This document shows, one piece after another, positions 6,487-7,657 of a stretch of DNA of 7,657 nucleotides. Source of the DNA: Bacillota bacterium (GTDB lineage: Bacteria; Bacillota; Sulfobacillia; Sulfobacillales; Sulfobacillaceae); contig JAMDDZ010000020.1 in assembly GCA_023488565.1 (NCBI GenBank), positions 1 to 7,657 of the forward strand, given 5' to 3'. Both the position numbers and the translations under genes were made by a program. A model generated the notes under the pieces. That model saw only the letters and a list, made by a program, of their open reading frames with translations. It did not search any database and had not been told where the DNA came from. Each line of letters opens with the position of its first letter. The first letter of the stretch is position 1.

Positions 6487-6768
6487 ATGTCCGAACCCGT
6501 CACCTGTTTTTGACCGATGCCGACTGGATCTAGAATGCTGCGTGATCAAAAATGGCGCAATTGCCATGAAGGGTGATCGCATCATTGCGATTGGCCCTAC
6601 AGCAGAACTTACCAAGCAATATTCGGCACCTACGGTGCGTTCTCTTCCCGTCCGTTTAATTATACCGGGGTTAGTGGATGGACATATTCACAGTAGTTTT
6701 CAACCGATCTGTGGGCTTGCCGACGAGGTGGGCAGCCAAAAGTTTCTGGTCCGGAAATTAGTACCCAG
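6487..6768 (+). pseudogene. Amidohydrolase (TrzA/AtzA/cytosine-deaminase-like), frameshifted 5' fragment
   Basis: ATG 6487 follows GGAGA (6470-6474) and reads MSEPVTCF, then stops. The protein continues in a second frame as FLTDADWI (from about 6507), with further stops, and in a third frame from about 6541: VIKNGAIAMKGDRIIAIGPTAEL, later RLIIPGLVDGHIHSSFQ and GLADEVGSQKF. This is the standard N-terminus of metal-dependent amidohydrolases: a small beta-sandwich with the GDRIIAIG turn, then the GLVDGHIH strand whose HxH (codons 6683-6691) binds the active-site metal. After about 6768 the resemblance fades and no TIM barrel follows, so about 80% of the usual 430-470 residues is gone. Two frameshifts plus truncation make it a dead gene. 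The original deaminated or hydrolysed substrate is unknown. Confidence 0.7.
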
Positions 6769-6910
6769 GAGACGCGGAGTCGAGACAACACGAACCCAAG
6801 GGCTGGTGTATGCCAAATATGACCACTTATTTCGGTGTGTTCCGAAGCCGTGGGGGATCCCGGGCCCTGAAGATCCCTGCAGTGACCCCGCTACAAGCCG
6901 AGTAAACGCT
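6769..6910. other. Junction between amidohydrolase relic and IS110 relic
   Basis: No gene is supported. The amidohydrolase resemblance is lost at about 6768, and the IS110 transposase stop codon on the other strand lies at 6911-6913. The right end of the IS element, usually within some tens of bases of the transposase stop, should fall in this interval. IS110 elements lack clear terminal inverted repeats, so the boundary cannot be placed by eye. Confidence 0.35.
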
Positions 6911-7626
6911 TTAGCCGACGCAGGAGGTGAGCGTTACCGCATAACCGAGCCCTTGCAAATTCGCAATGGCTTTCCGTTTCACGGATTCTTGGTCGCGTTG
7001 GATAAAGTACTCTCCGCCTAAAATCGGCATAGGGTTCCCCTCGAGCGTGCACAATCCAGAGGCGTGGGCAAATCGAATGGGCCACGGCCATGGCCGCCCG
7101 TTTGGGACCCAAATACGGCAGCAGACGTCGATATTGAACTCCCCAGTACGTGTTTTTACTGTGACGGGGGGATCGGGCCCCCTCAAAAGGGCGGGTCCGC
7201 TCCGCAATTTCCCGATCCGCTTCGGCTACCCCTCTAACTCGACCAAGTGCTCCCGAGACATCCGCAACACCCACCGTTGATGGGCACCCAGGACCCCTGT
7301 GAGGGCTCGGGCTAATAGATGGGCCGACGCCCGAATGCGGGGATTGACCAGAGCAGCCAAGCGTTCCGCATCCTCCTCGCCTTGTGCCAAGGTTTGGAGC
7401 ATGGCCTGACCCGGGATGCCTAAGACATCGGCAATGGACATTCCCCCCTTCGAGGACTTTTTGAATGCGAGTGACCTCGCGCGACCGTTCTTCAATCAAA
7501 CTGCGGCGATACCGCACCGCTTCCCGCAACTCTCGTTGCGGGCGATCGGGAATGAAACTGGGGATCACTAACCCAAAAGGTAAGAGTTCGGCCAGCCATC
7601 GCGAATCTCTGACGTCAGTCTTGCGC
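6911..7626 (-). pseudogene. IS110-family transposase (DEDD recombinase), decayed
   Basis: Read on the minus strand, pieces of one IS110 transposase appear in order across shifting frames. From 7626 down: GRKTDVRDSRWLAELLPFG, carrying the last two acidic residues of the DEDD site (KTDVRD), then RELREAVRYRRSLIEERSREVTRIQKVLEG. A break lies near 7441-7450 at a run of six C. The next frame gives SIADVLGIPGQAMLQTLAQGEEDAERLAALVN and on to HLVELEG, with a shift near 7228. Back in the first frame is AEADREIAERTRPFEGA, then an apparent loss of about 70 residues (the PGxG and PGNxxSAGK part with the serine-containing region). It resumes as NTYWGVQYRRLL..KRAAMAVAHSI. A last shift near 7022 leads to GGEYFIQRDQESVKRKAIANL and the stop. 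The N-terminus is beyond the contig end. The enzyme cannot be active. Confidence 0.85.
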
Positions 7627-7657
7627 CCGCGCAAGACTGACGTCAGAGATTCGCGAT
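7598..7657. repeat. Perfect 29 bp inverted repeat at the extreme end (fold-back)
   Basis: Bases 7598-7626 and 7629-7657 are exact reverse complements separated by only CC. The left arm is transposase coding sequence (conserved GRKTDVRDSR on the minus strand); the right arm is the same DNA turned back on itself and ends at the last base of the window. A 2 nt loop and exact identity inside a conserved codon run argue for a fold-back artefact at a contig end rather than a biological hairpin. Each arm also contains the 10 bp palindrome CTGACGTCAG. Confidence 0.9.

Noticed and set aside
246..6862. Apparent excess of GGATCC sites
   Set aside because: Several arise from common Asp-Pro and Gly-Ser codon pairs; the count is small and no spacing or orientation pattern was seen.
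6113..7021. Plus-strand open frame of 302 codons
   Set aside because: Only its middle (about 6541-6768) is real coding sequence, from the amidohydrolase relic. The ends are antisense to the 170-residue ORF and to the IS110 relic, so it is a chance chain of frames, not one protein.
1..7657. CRISPR array, tRNA or rRNA genes
   Set aside because: No regularly spaced direct repeats, no cloverleaf with a CCA-type end and no rRNA-like conserved segments were seen on either strand.

Overview
The window looks like a short bacterial contig bounded by mobile-element fragments: a truncated TnpB-type gene at the left edge and a decayed IS110 transposase at the right edge. The two intact halves between them differ in character. 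Codon use, purine-rich ribosome sites, consensus sigma-A -10 boxes and the protein style suggest a Gram-positive (Bacillota) host, possibly Sulfobacillus-like. That is an inference from general impression, not a marker-gene assignment.

Layout: (1) 1-370, minus strand: 5' part of a TnpB/OrfB gene running off the window. (2) 370-745: AT-rich non-coding region with a promoter near 567-597 and a leader of about 140 nt. (3) 746-4121, plus strand: a two-gene operon of a choline/ethanolamine-kinase-like phosphotransferase and a full-length FAD oxidoreductase with a folate-binding GcvT half (dimethylglycine/sarcosine dehydrogenase type), closed by a strong hairpin at 4123-4156. (4) 4157-4462: no intact gene; possible decayed mobile DNA. 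(5) 5508-4463, minus strand: a compact cassette of an AbiEii-like nucleotidyltransferase and a small DUF6922-like protein, joined by an ATGA overlap and driven by an extended -10 promoter. (6) 5566-6326, minus strand: two unrecognised ORFs, probably remnants. (7) 6318-6768, plus strand: the tail of a cupin gene followed by the frameshifted start of an amidohydrolase gene, relics of one lost operon. (8) 6911-7626, minus strand: an IS110 transposase pseudogene. (9) 7598-7657: a nearly perfect fold-back at the extreme end, most likely a sequencing or assembly artefact.

The operon at 746-4121 is the metabolic core. The kinase has the ATP-dependent small-alcohol kinase motifs, and the oxidoreductase should oxidise an N-methyl or related amine and pass the one-carbon unit to tetrahydrofolate. 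Their pairing suggests use of a choline- or ethanolamine-like compound, but the substrate cannot be read from the sequence. The region from about 4160 to the end is a graveyard of insertions, in which the nucleotidyltransferase/DUF6922 pair is the only cassette that looks intact. It is the best candidate for a little-described toxin-antitoxin or defence module.
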